NCBI GenBank assembly: GCA_948146395.1
Contig: OX411551.1
Coordinates: 47,076,854-47,140,853 of the forward strand
Direction: 5' to 3'
Length of the DNA stretch: 64,000 nt
Source of the DNA: Fragum whitleyi
Lineage: Eukaryota; Mollusca; Bivalvia; Cardiida; Cardiidae
In this document: positions 45,290-56,708 of the stretch, piece after piece
Position numbering within the stretch: position 1 is the first letter of the stretch
Layout: each line of letters starts with the position of its first letter
Position numbers and translations under genes: made by a program
Notes under the pieces: model-generated
Database searches by the model: none
Seen by the model: the letters and a program-made list of their open reading frames with translations, nothing else
What the model was told of the DNA's origin: nothing

Positions 45290-45887
45290 AGGATTCTAGG
45301 GGCTTCAAAGGATGCCGACACCCGGTAACCTGGCTGTGTCGAGGATGAACGTGTGTATTCAATCACTATCGTACTTAGTACTGGGGGAATTTATAGTTCA
45401 CATAGGATTTGAAACAGGATTTTATATTTCAATGTAAAAAGGTAATTGAAAGCCGTTAAAGTGTAGTCGTTTGCAACTTGCGATCTTATACAACTCGCCC
45501 TTGGCTTCCGATATCAATATGCTATAACTTGCATCTCGAAAGCTGCAAAACTGATCGATGGTGGCCCATTTATTGAAGATGACTTAAAATGACAGATCAA
45601 ATACTTCCTTTGACATTTCAATCTTATTCCGTAAATTCGAAGCGCTTAAAGATAAAAAGAATTTTTGCGTCTCTGGAGCATTCATCTCTTAATCGATGCC
45701 GAGCAGATTACGCACAGGGCAGCAGATATAAGATACCGTAATTACCCTGATTAACGTATATATTTGCCGATTTTATTTTGAACAGCGGATAAAAAAGCGA
45801 CCCAAAAGAATCATTTAATGTTCTTTCCGACGAGACTTTCTTATTTCTTCCAAACAAACACCGAAAGTTAAATGTATTTTGTCGCGT
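45290..45887. other. No recognised gene
   Basis: Unique sequence without coding or repeat signal that I can identify. Confidence 0.25.
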
Positions 45888-46025
45888 TTTAGCTCAATTG
45901 AGCTCGAAGTCCGTCGTCAGTCGTCCACAATTTCTTTATACATTTTCTCCTCTTAAACCGGTGCCCCGATCACGATGAAACTTGGCCGGGATGTTCCTTG
46001 GGCCAAACTCTTCCAAAGGACCAAA
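45888..46025 (-). repeat. Fragment of a hairpin-ended repeat element
   Basis: ttttagctcaattgagctcg-aagtccgtcgtcagtcgtcc, then a single unit with gatcacgatgaaacttggcc and gggatgttccttggg. The rest of the element is absent. Confidence 0.55.
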
Positions 46026-47022
46026 TCCAGAAACCCCCCTAATCGGCCCTGTATTTTTAAAAAAACTAGATTCTTTTTAAACGTCTTTTAAGTGCTTTTC
46101 ACAAAAGTTCAACACTCTTACTTCATCATAAGTACCATGGTACAATCGAAAACCTTTCCTATAAGGGCGAAACAATAACAAGAATATGACAGATATTTGC
46201 ATTTTTACCATTTTTTTGCTTTATTTTTCACAAAAACGGCTGTGTAATAGTATGAAGCACCAAACACGACACCAGGAAACTTTACACACAGAAAGGGTAT
46301 ATCATGTTCAACAAATTGTGATGAATAAATTCGATGTCGGTTGGAGTGCTTCATGCTTTTAAAAAATAAAATTATTAAAGAGCAGTTGCGGATCCGGGGT
46401 GCGTAGGAAAAGATGAAAACCCATCCGAGGCAAAAATATTTAATTTTTTCAGAGAAAATCAATAGCAATCTGCAGCGAAACTACTATCCTAATTTTTAAG
46501 CTTGGTACCCGTTTAAAAAATCATAGATACATTGTATGCTCCCGATTTGTTAAGAGATATCCCAGCGATAGACTATCTGTATCGCCTATACAGTATGGAA
46601 CCATTCTCGATTATTCTTCCTCGGACTATTACAATTGACAATTTCAAGAAATGAAAGCGAATTAACGAGCATTCAAACTAATTTTCTAGAAAATATTTTT
46701 TGTTTTGCGTTTATTCCAACTATATCGTCATTCGACTATATCATACGATACGAACTTGATACGTGCCGAGTAAATGTGCAGGGGACGTAACTATTGAATC
46801 ATCAGGAGAGCCGCGTCATTAGCAACGGGTACTTACGCGTTATAGAATTGGATCTTCATTCCTGCCGTAAAGTATTTAGGTGTAGGCCTAAGTTATTTAT
46901 ATTTTTTTTATGATCATATTTTTTCTAGAAATATTTTTCAAACAAATAAAATCCACCCTTAAATTTCCCTTAACCCTTTACAAAAAGGTCGAACAAAAGG
47001 AAAAATCTTCAAAAAACTACTT
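46026..47022. other. No recognised gene
   Basis: AT-rich. The minus ORF 46205..46468 is hydrophobic/aromatic and shows no domain or splice support. Confidence 0.25.
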
Positions 47023-47490
47023 CTCTGAAACCAGAAGACAGACAGCTTTCATATTTAAATTTTGGTATGAAGCATGATCATCTAGTGGACCTCTATCAAG
47101 CTTGTCCATATCAAGACTTTTGGGTCATATTTGGGCTTCACCCGGGCGCAACCCTTTTTACACAAAATCAAAGAGCGAACATGTCTAAAATTCCTCCTCT
47201 CTGAAACCAGAAGGCAGACAACTTTCATTTTTGGTGTGTAGCATCATCAAGTGTTCTTCTATGAAGTTTGACCCTGGGATCATATTTTGGCACCACTTGG
47301 GCGCATCCCTTTCTTACTAGCCTGAGCGTAAAGGCCCACTGAAGGGTGAAAATAGGGAATATTCAACTCTGAAACCAGAAGGCAGACAGCTTTCGTGTTT
47401 ATTCTTTAGCATTATCTAGTGGATCTCTACCAAGTTTGTTCAAGACTATGGAGTCATATTTGGGCACCACCCAGGCGCATCCCTGCAACA
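47023..47490 (+). repeat. Three-unit tandem array, ~170-bp period
   Basis: Units start with ctctgaaaccagaaggcaga at 47023, 47198 and 47367 and share tctatcaagtttgtccatat, tcatatttgggcaccaccc and gggcgcatccctttc. No recognisable flanks. Confidence 0.8.
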
Positions 47491-48300
47491 TTCTTTCATG
47501 GAGATGATCATGAAATCTTTTCTATGGTTGTTCTCCCAATTTTGTTTGATTTTTAGACAGTTGTCAGATTCTGGAGCATGTGCACTGTACTGGTTAACAG
47601 CTTATGTAATAGCTAGCCCAGAAATGGTGGTTGGGTAAATCAATTGACTCGGCATAACCTAAATAGCGTAGACAAAACTCCAAACAAATAAAGTTGTTCA
47701 AGATCAGTGTGTACAGTCTCCCGATAGAAGAAGGCATAGTCACAGTTTCCTTAAGTTTGGTTTTCCCATGACCTGCCCCATTCACACATACATTGTACAT
47801 TTAATACCAAAGAAAAATGATTTGAGAAAAAATATTTTTTTTGAGAAAATGTAAGTGCATGTTGCATTCTAGAAAAACCACAGCAAACTGCAGCATTTTG
47901 ATGTCAGATGCATGGAATACAATGTACAATGTGTATGTAGTCTTTATTAAGGGTTTTTGTGTATGATTGCTTCTGACATTAAAACCCTATTCGTAAAAAG
48001 CAAACACCTCATGATGAGCCATCGAAATGTTAATTTGACAGTTAAAGGTGGTGATATATATAAACATCGCTATTCGAAACTTTGAATTTAATCAGTGCCC
48101 ACTTTGTTTGTTGACTGTTTTAACGCTTTCATCCAGTTCATCCGACTGTGCCACTGATAGGTCTAAATCACTGTAGTACAACACTGTTGTCGTTAATACA
48201 GCAGAAAATTTGGTGACTGTTATTCATTTACTTTAACAATTAAGAACATTTCTGAATCTTGAAGAACCTATTCTTTTTTACTTATACAGGATTAATGTTA
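47491..48300. other. No recognised gene
   Basis: Unique AT-rich sequence. Confidence 0.25.
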
Positions 48301-48310
48301 TGATATATTG

Positions 48311-48382
48311 ATGGCTCAGCACGAAACAGTTTTAACTGCCTATATGTTTATAGGCAGTTACAACTGTTTTGCACTGGGCCAT
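48311..48382 (+). repeat. 34-bp-arm hairpin, second copy
   Basis: The 5' arm 48311..48344 and 3' arm 48349..48382 pair over 34 positions with three mismatches and two G:U pairs around a 4-base loop (tgtt). Arms contain aacagttttaactgcctata and tataggcagttacaactgtt. The size resembles a pre-miRNA, but the repeated occurrence (38470..38543) favours a tiny foldback element. Confidence 0.8.
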
Positions 48383-49728
48383 CGAAAGTTACTTAATTCA
48401 TGTGTGTATTTTAATCAGATATTATCAAAATACAAGATGAAAAAGGAAAAAAATGAAATAAGGCCATTGACAATACTGATTACTGTCTGGACTCATCATA
48501 TTATCGAAAAAATTAAATGGTTGATTAATGCACAGATTACACATACAAGTATTTCTAAAGTTATAGCATAAATCTAATTGTGTTGGAACCTATTGCATTC
48601 ATCTAATCCAAATGTGTACCCACAACATTGGGTTTTATTTGAGAAATATACATTAAAGACTTGCTATACCCCTTCTATCTGTACCTCTGTCAATTGTCTG
48701 TATTAAGTCAATATTTCACCATGATTTACATTAACTCTTGCAATCATCCGTTTCATTTGTCAAATTCATAGGCCTACTTGTGCCCCCTTACTTTACTAAT
48801 ATGCCAAACCTTACCATTGCTAGCATTTATTTTCATTATTTCTTTTACACTCAAGATTTTTTATATAGATTTTACCTGACTTTTCTGATTTCTTTTTCAA
48901 TTAATCAGGTTATTGCATTTAATCTATGCCGAAACAGTAATTATCCTTTATTTCATTCAATGTACATGCCGGACAGATAGCTTCCGTTGGATTATAGGTC
49001 ATGTTTACTATCAGACTAAGCGTGACAAATGGGTCATATATTTGTAACTACCCATGCAGAACCGTGGACGGAGGACAATTCAAGATGTATTTTGTTTAAC
49101 TTTTACCCATATCGTAACTTAATAAAGTTTGCAAATAGAATCCATAGAATACAGAGTGTTGAATATTGGATTAAAGAAATTCATTTGTATTTGCTTTTTA
49201 CCTAACTGCGATGGTCTTACATTTTATTGGATTTTTTCATCGCCGACCCCGTCCGTTGGATTTAATGATGGAAAATATCCTGCAGCGATCCATATTACTA
49301 AGACCATATTTGGTTTTTATTTACAGGCCAATCTTTTACAAAGTTAACAGCTGTAAAAATCCCCTTTCGGGTTGTTCAACGAGTTTACATTGGTCGCCAA
49401 CTTTTAGCAAAAATGCTAAGCGAATGGAAGGATCAGGGTCCATTATTTATAACGCGGCCCGGGTCGAGGATATTTAAGAAACAAAAGCTATTAAATGCAC
49501 GTGAATTTTCTTGTTAATCCACGTTTTCTTGCGTTAACGCACGAGTTTTGTTTATTACCGCATGCCTATAACGACCCGAAAACATTAATTTTATGCAATT
49601 ATGTGGATTAGTGAACATGAGTTTAAAACGGCCTTGTATTAAGGCAAAAATATAATATAACAGATTTGACGATAACCAACGTTTGAATTTCATACAATTA
49701 AAAAATCCAATTAAATGGTTATTTACCT
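48383..49728. other. No recognised gene
   Basis: Unique AT-rich sequence up to 49.2 kb. The 49.2-49.5 kb stretch is more GC-rich and has overlapping ORFs on plus (49129..49477) with no domain. Confidence 0.25.
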
Positions 49729-51245
49729 CACCTAAGCACGAAGTGTTCAAGAAGCTTTTGTGGTCACTTGATGTCCGTCGTCAACATTTACCTTGTAGAC
49801 ACTCTAGAATCCATGGTTTTTGCTGAATCAACCGGGAAATTTGTCAGAATGATTGTCTTGATCAAATCTCGGTCAAGTTTGAAATTGGGTCAAGTTGGCT
49901 CAAAAAAGACGGTCAGGGGGTCAAAGTTTAGGAAAACCTTGTAGACACTGTAGAAGCCACATTTTTTGCTCAATCATCCTGACAATGGGTCAGAATCAAA
50001 GTGTTGATGAAATCTGGGTCAATTTCGATATTGGGTCAAGTGGGGCAAAAATAAGGTCACAGGGTGAAATCTTAGAAAAAAACCTTGTAGACACCCTAGA
50101 GGCCAAGGTCTTTGCTCAAGCAACCGGAAAATTGGTCAGAATGATTGTCTTGATCAAATCTCGGACAAGTTCGAAATTTGGTCAAGTGGGGAAAAATAGG
50201 GTCACGGGGTCAAACTTTAGAAAAACCTTAGGGACACTCTAAAAGCCATATTTTTTTTTTTTGCTCAATTAATCTGAAAATTGGTCAGATTCAATTTCTT
50301 GATGAAATCTGGGTCAATTTCGAAATTTGGTCAAGTGAGGTCAAAAATGAAGTCACGGAGTCTAACTTTAGTAAAACCTTGGAGACAGTCTAGAAGCCAT
50401 ATTTTTGCTCTATCAACCTGAAAATTGGTCAGAATCAATGCCTTGATGAAATCTCGGTCAAAGCCGAAATTGGGTCTAGTGGGGTAAAAATGAGATTATG
50501 GGGTTAAATTCTAGGAAAACCTTGTAAACTCGCTAGAGGTCATATTTTTGGCTTAATCATACTGAAAAGTGGTCAGAATCAATGCCTTGATGAAATCTAG
50601 ATCATATTTAACATTGGGTCAAGAGGGGTCAAAATCTAGGTCACAGGGTCAAATTCTATGAACATTTTGAAGACCTCTAGAAGCCATAATTTAACTCAAT
50701 CATTCTGAAAATTGGTCAAAATCAACGCCTTGCTGAATTCTAGATCACTTTCGATTGGGTCAAATTTAAGAAAAGCCTTATAGACACTCTAAAAGCAATT
50801 TTTTTTTGCTCAATAAACCTCAAAACCGGTCAGAATGATAATCGATACATAATCTCGGTCAAGTTCGAAATTGGGTCAAGTGGGGTCAAAAATAAGGTCA
50901 CAGGGTCAAATTTTAGGAAAATCTTGTAGACCCTCTAGAAGCCATATTTTTTGCTCAATCAATTTAAAAAAATAGTCAAAATCAATGTCTTGATGAAATC
51001 TCGGTCAAGTTTAAAATTGGTCAAGTGGGGTCAAAAATGAGGTAAACGGTCAAGTTGTAGGAAAACAATGTACACACTCTAGAAGCCATTTTTTGCTCAA
51101 TCATGCTTGAAATTGCTTAGATTGATTGATCTCAGTCTGGTTTGAATTTGGGTCAAGTTGGGTGTAACCTCAGGTTGAGAGGTCATATCTTAAGACAGTT
51201 AACTCAGGTGAGCAATTTAGGGACACCTTTGCCCATTTGTTTAAA
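49729..51245 (-). repeat. 1.5-kb hairpin-ended repeat element, ~145-170-bp units
   Basis: The start cctcacctaagcacgaagtg and end aactcaggtgagcaatttag-ggacacctttgcccatttgt are the element termini in inverted orientation. About nine units repeat aaaccttgtagacactctag, aagccatattttttgctcaa, tggtcagaatcaatg and caagtggggtcaaaaa. Small ORFs in it are repeat by-products. Confidence 0.85.
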
Positions 51246-52346
51246 ATTATTTTTAATCCCCCTCACATGCATACAAGAAAATAAAGAGTTGCAGTTTAAC
51301 ACTTGGTACAAAAATGAATTATCAATTTGATTAATTATAATATACGACAAATGACAGTTGAATACCTATACCCTGAAGCTCAGGGACTTAATTGAAAACT
51401 TAAACGTAAAGATAGTTCGACGTGTAGATAGTCGAAGACTTTCCATGTACGAACAAAATTGTGGCAAAGTACTGTAGGTAAGCAAGGTCAATAAATGATT
51501 TGTACTAGAATGAATATCTTATCGAACTAAAGATATAACGATGTTGTATTAATCGTTATTTTTTTACTCTTATTATATTATCATACGTACCTAAAGTATT
51601 GTTTAGACTTCGCTTTTGTTGTTGTTTTGTTTGTGTTTTTTTTTTCTTCTTCTATTATTGCATATTCTTCTTATCGATTGTGTAGTTTAACTCTTCTGTC
51701 AAAAGCCCACGTTTTCAACTTGATTGGTTACCGGTCCGGTTCTTTTTTGTGCATGTCATCGGTGAAAGTTACTGGCCATACCCTTGGTCGACCTGGTCTA
51801 GAACCATACAAATCCAGCGTGGTATGGCTATTAGACGCATCTTCATTTTTTGTACAATCCCTCTGTAATATCGTCTCCACTTCACCTTATCTATCAAATT
51901 ATCAGATAGTAGACAATCACTCAAACAAAATCAAGTTAAAAATCAATATCCAATACATTAACGCACTAATCACTTAATTGCGTTGACACGTCGAAATGTG
52001 TGGAAAACTAAGTTGGTTGTAAATAGAGACGTTCGAGGTAAAGATATTCAACTGTACTATAAATTATTTCTGCCAGATATCATTGGTTTTGTAATATTAA
52101 CAACTATCGGCACTTCACAAAAGATGGAAAAAGCCCTCCGATTTTTACAAGCAAAATGAATCGTTGAAATGATTTGTGAATATGCGTCAATCATTGGAAC
52201 ATATATCATAAACCAGACTTCACGAAATACCTATTTTTTCACAGGTCAGTTGGTCTGAAAATTCTCACATTTTTACCAGACCGAACTGAAATTTACCGGG
52301 CCGAAAGATGAATAACAAGGGAAATCACAGTAACTTAATGTTTTAT
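51246..52346. other. No recognised gene
   Basis: Unique AT-rich sequence. The plus ORF 51627..51977 has no recognisable domain. The ccagaccgaactgaaattta block near 52276 resembles one near 11667. Confidence 0.25.
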
Positions 52347-52583
52347 TCAAAATGAAGATTTCATTTTCAATAACGCAAAAAAGCAATATATTTTAATCAT
52401 TTTCTTGTTCAGTCTGATCTTTATTAAATGTAATAACGAGGGACTGTTTTCTTCACTGTCATCATTCTCCGATTCTAAATCAGAATCAGTGTCTAGTCGA
52501 TCTGTATTGAATTCCAAAGGTTGTTGCTTCATGGTTGTTTTAAATCTCTTATAGTCAGGACGTCTTGGCACGGAAGAATCAGC
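52347..52583 (-). CDS. Candidate terminal exon encoding an acidic tail
   Basis: A minus-strand acceptor (ctttatatttaag, ending at 52584) opens a frame ADSSVPRRPDYKRFKTTMKQ, QPLEFNTDRLDTDSDLESEN, DDSEENSPSLLHLIK, then a Lys/Ile-rich end and TGA at 52347..52349. AATAAA overlaps the end of the stop (tgAATAAA on minus, 52342..52347), and a second lies at about 52422. The Asp/Glu/Ser-rich middle is typical of a nuclear acidic region. The last ~25 residues look less protein-like, so true coding may stop earlier. No family recognised. Confidence 0.4.
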   Translation of the reverse strand, partial: ADSSVPRRPDYKRFKTTMKQQPLEFNTDRLDTDSDLESENDDSEENSPSLLHLIKIRLNKKMIKIYCFFALLKMKSSF

Positions 52584-53339
52584 CTTAAATATAAAGGTCA
52601 AGAACTTGTAAAATATTTTTGTATACATTTTATTGCAGGTTTTTTTTCAGCATATCTTGTTTGTTTCAAGATCATATGTTAAACTTAATGCATTTTACTT
52701 GTACCAGTACATAAAAAATACTCACAAGCCATCTGTCTGGAAGATTTAATCAACTTCATTTGTTAGAATATTGTCTCACACAACACTGGTAAAAGGAATT
52801 TTAAGAAGAAAGTCAACACCAAAAGGAAGTGTCCGCAGTCTTCACCAATCTCTGTTTAGTTATTGTCACAAAATTTGTAGGCAATGAGACAATCTTTTTG
52901 ATGTATTCTAAAATTGTACAATAAATTTTAGGCAGCAGATACCTTGTTGTAAGCCTCAAACATATAGTAGAAAATGAGCTTTTTTTAGGAAACTGACTCA
53001 GATTTAGTCTTTTCGAGGGTAAAATCTTCAACAGTCAATAAAAGGACTTCATAAATATGGTAACAAAATGTATTTTCTCAGATCTAAATGCTGAAAGATA
53101 GGAATAAGAGAAATTAGCCTCAAAATCCAAAGAATCAACTGTGATTTGTCTGGCTTGCCTTCAAAAGAGTTGCAAAAAGTGCATGAATTATTTGTTTTTA
53201 GGGTTGCCTTTATTTTTTTGTCTTAAATTTGAATATAATGAAGCATCATACAAAAATTTTGTCCTAATTTGTGTCTGTTAGTCAATTGACTTAGATCTTA
53301 TTGTCTGTATGCTTAGGTTTTACATAGTTAAAAAGAAAA
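52584..53339. other. No recognised gene
   Basis: AT-rich; would be intron if 52347..52583 is a terminal exon. Confidence 0.25.
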
Positions 53340-54275
53340 ACATATTTAGATGTACAGAAGTAACACAAGTGAACATTAGAAATACGAAAAACATAAAATG
53401 ATAAAAATATTACAAGTAAAATGTGGCATTAGCTTTCTGGCAAATTTCTGATTTAACCTTTTCAAAAGCAAGACCAGGCCCTGGATTCTCTAAAACTTAC
53501 GTACATACTATTGAGTACATGCTCAACTTCAATGGAATACTCTTTTTTAACGTTGAAGGGTTTTCGATTGAAGTTCATGTTCATTTTGTGTGATTTGGGT
53601 ATGACGTATTGTGCTCAGAATTAAATCTGAAAATGTACTTTTGAGAAACCGAGGCCAGATCTTGATGTTCTAAGAAGGAAGTGTCGAAACTTTCTGAAGG
53701 GAAAGAAGTAAATTCTGATAAACAACATTTTTCTTTCCTTTCAATATTTCCAGATGATATACCTAAATCCCACATACGAGTACATGTGTATATCTAAAAA
53801 ATAATTTGGGGTCTACTCTATTTGTTGAATTGGATTATGGTTAATTTATGTCATTTGGAAATAGGTTAACACTAAGAAATGATTCAAATGTGTATGAGAC
53901 ATGGCAAAAGTTTGAATGTACAAAAGGAACACAAATGGACAAAGGAAATAGAAAAGAAAACATAAACCGATAAAAAATATTAAAACTGGAACATGATATA
54001 AGATTTATGGCAAATATCTGATTAACCCTTCTCCAAAGAAGACCTGATCTTAATGTTCCTTGAAGAAAGTTGAAACTTTTTGAAGGAAAGGAAACAAATA
54101 CTGATAAACAACATTTTTCCTTTACTTTCAATATACCTAAATTCCACATATGTCTAGAAATTTGTGATAACAAATTTATTTGTTGAAGTGGATTACGGTT
54201 AATATATGTTATGTGGAAAAGGACTAACTATAGAAAAATGAGTGTGACTCAAATATGTATGAGCCATGACACAAG
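53340..54275 (-). repeat. Tandem segmental duplication with insertion in one copy
   Basis: Copy A (53340..53880) and copy B (about 53915..54275) share, in order, acataaa-gataaaaatatta, tggcaaatatctgatttaac, gatcttgatgttc, tctgataaacaacatttttc, atatacctaaatcccacata and tttgttgaattggattatggt. Copy A has about 170 extra bases (about 53475..53645) starting near ggccctggattctctaaaac, probably an inserted MITE. Minus-strand ORFs KEKCCLSEFTSFPSESF and KEKCCLSVFVSFPSKSF correspond between copies but are not shown to be coding. Confidence 0.7.
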
Positions 54276-54371
54276 TTGTGCTGGATTCAAAAATATTGAG
54301 CAGACATGAAGAAGGAAAATACATCAAAATATAGATGGAATGGAATGGAAACTAAAGACATAGTATATAAC

Positions 54372-54825
54372 ACCGTGTACACCGTATATAGCGATTATTG
54401 AGTCGAGGTAAATGTCACGGGGTGTAGTACAAGTTGAGCTTTTTTCTCCTTTTTTTGTTAAATCACGTAAAACTTTCCTGTAAGCATACAAGACAGGCGT
54501 TACTGATATAATCATGTAGCTAATGATTGGTTAGCATCCATAAGCGGCTACAATTAAAAAAATACCCCCCTAATCACCGATGATGTCCGTTTGTCCATCG
54601 CGAAAATACTGTTTTGACTGAATTTTTAGAGTTTCTCATACTAAAACCAATGATAAATTGCCTAACATAACACAGAAAATCATTAGAAGCACTCCTGCCT
54701 TTTGTATGAAGTGAATATACCGATAAATTCACATGTTGTTTCTTCTCCCGGTGTACGGCCTATAGGGAGATGATGTACGTCGTATAGCAAATCTCCCGTT
54801 AATAGTGTACGGCCTATAGCAAGAA
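54372..54825 (+). repeat. Left member of a distant inverted repeat (gtacaccg / gtacggcctatag)
   Basis: tgtacaccgtatatagcgat-tattgagtcgag at 54374.. matches the complement of 62143..62174 (ctcgactcactaatcgctat-atccggtgtac). ggtgtacggcctatag at 54751 and 54807 matches the complement of 61779..61795. The sequence between these landmarks is not obviously similar. Confidence 0.4.
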
Positions 54826-54849
54826 AAAATATTTCTTAAATGGATTGTC

Positions 54850-55154
54850 TAGGTGCTAAATTAATTGATTGATTGAATTGGGTTTTACGCCGCTTTCAAC
54901 ATTATTTCAGTTATATCGCGGCGGCCGGAGCACCTAACAATGGATTCCTGGTATTTCTCACGCCAGTACTACCATTACATCCTTTCCTAGCCTCCGACTG
55001 CTATTTCACATAGGTTTACGATTATCTACCCATTGGTGAAAGACAAACGTCGGAAAGGATATTTGCCGCCACCGGGGATCGAACCCACGACTTCCAGATT
55101 GGAAGTCTTATGCCTAACCAACTGCGCTATGGTGGCGGCTAGGTGCTAAATTAA
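54850..55154 (-). mobile_element. Full-length SINE with 15-bp target-site duplication
   Basis: The element body 54865..55139 lies between two copies of taggtgctaaattaa (54850..54864 and 55140..55154). Read on the minus strand it has a tRNA-like head (gccgccaccatagcgcagtt ... ggttcgatccc, A and B boxes intact, anticodon-position TCC), a central region with ggataatcgtaaacctatg-type text, and the tail gttgaaagcggcgtaaaacc ending in caatcaatcaa. Perfect duplication and intact promoter boxes point to a fairly recent insertion. This kind of SINE is retrotransposed with LINE machinery; the V-SINE/RUDI assignment is from memory. Confidence 0.9.
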
Positions 55155-55316
55155 AACGTGTTTGATGGATAAAGTAATCTTTTTGTCTTTTGTACATTCG
55201 ATGGAGTATTTTTCCCTTACCAATGCATTTGTCATGACTAATTTAATCTTTACCATAAATGAATACCTATTTCAGTATAATGTTATAGTCAAACCTTGAT
55301 AATTGTGTGCTTTTAG

Positions 55317-55549
55317 ACAGGCTTTAGACAAGTATGATATGTATAAATTGGTATCAGCGAGATCCTCGGTGTCATTTTCTCTGTCTCGACTTAAAGAGCA
55401 AAGAAACTCAGCATTACTGGCATCTCTTTCATCCTTTCCAAATTTTGGATATCAAGATCAGACGAGGCGTACTGTTACTGCTCTTTTATCCTTTACTCAG
55501 TTTGAAGATATGATTTTAATTTCTATTGTAAATAGTGACCAGTCTTTCG
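55317..55549 (+). CDS. Candidate internal exon, unidentified
   Basis: After the acceptor gtgtgcttttag (55316) a plus frame reads QALDKYDMYKLVSARSSVSF, SLSRLKEQRNSALLASLSSF, PNFGYQDQTRRTVTALLSFT and QFEDMILISIVNSDQSF, then a donor TTTCG|GTGAGA. The frame stays open to 55668. The composition (charged plus hydrophobic, no low complexity) is protein-like, but the acceptor pyrimidine tract is poor and no partner exon is seen. Could be an old transposon gene fragment. Confidence 0.3.
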
Positions 55550-55664
55550 GTGAGAATCATTTGTGTTTTATTTTGAATGCCCCTATAGCTTTTATCAGTA
55601 TAAACATGGCCAAGCTACATGGATATATCCAAAACATGGGCATTGTCCATTTGTTGTCGGTATC

Positions 55665-55766
55665 GTAGTTGTCGTATTAGTATCAGTATTACCATTGCAT
55701 ACTTTCCTAGTCTCCAGCTGCTATCCGACTGAGATATACAATTATCCTCCCGTTTGTCTAAGATAA
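55665..55766 (-). repeat. SINE central fragment, minus strand
   Basis: cagtattaccattgcatact-ttcctagtctcc, agctgctatcc and tacaattatcctcccgtttgt match the middle of the SINE at 54.95-55.05 kb (ccagtactaccattacatcc, tttcctagcctccgactgct). Head and tail are missing. Confidence 0.6.
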
Positions 55767-56702
55767 TTAATTTATTCAAGAACATTCAACGTAGAACCCT
55801 GATGTTTGTAATGATTATAGATATCAATAGTACGGATCTGCAGATAACAAATTTAATGTCATGAAACAAGGTAATTAATTGTCATCTGCCCAGTTCAAAC
55901 CTCTGCAAAACTTAACCCAAAACAGTTATGAACATCGTGTAATTGACACTCAATCGGATCAAAATCATTCTTAATCGCTCACTCAGCACCCCATAATTAA
56001 TTCCAAACACTTAGTCAGAAAATTAAACAACACCCAAAAGTCATAAAAATTAAATTCTACATTCAAATCGCTAGAAAAAATTCCACGATTTCACTAACAT
56101 ACTTTAATTTTTAAACGTATGATTGGTTCCTTAAGACATTACTATTATAGAACTGATATGTATATTTAAATAAAGAGAGTTAATAAATATGGCTAGTTTC
56201 GTTCAGCTTGGACAAAACAAGCGATATTGTAATAACCCCATGAATTTCATCCAAAACTGGCTCATCTAACTTTTTCAATTTCATTCCGAAATCATTCCAA
56301 TATCATTCAACTTGTCAAATTCACTAAGTACTTATACGTCCGATTACCTCGAGCATTTTTAAGATAAAGTGCAAACATGTATATATTTGCAGATCACGAT
56401 TATATTTAGATGTTGGCACTGTAATCATAAGTCACAATACCGTATTCGTGTCATAGCCGAGCGTTGTCCCATATGAGCGAAGACAGTTGTTAGGTGAAAG
56501 TGTACAAATATTACAGTAAAAGAATAGACACAATTAACCGTCACAAAATCTATATACAGCCCTAGAGAGAGAGTGACGGTAATCAATCACTCCCGCTAAG
56601 GCTATTCATAGAGTTTTTCATCATTAGCTTGTGGCTGTTAACTGCCACTTTAAAACTTTTGTCGTCAAAATGAAATCTAGTGGTTGTGTCATAAGCTTCC
56701 TG
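55767..56702. other. No recognised gene
   Basis: AT-rich, lying downstream of the zinc-finger exon's poly(A) signal. No coding signal. Confidence 0.25.
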
Positions 56703-56708
56703 ATTTAT
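56703..56708 (-). terminator. AATAAA overlapping the zinc-finger stop codon
   Basis: Minus strand ...TCA GAA TAA ATC: the TAA stop (56705..56707) is contained in AATAAA. If used, the 3' UTR would be only some 15-30 bases. Confidence 0.45.
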
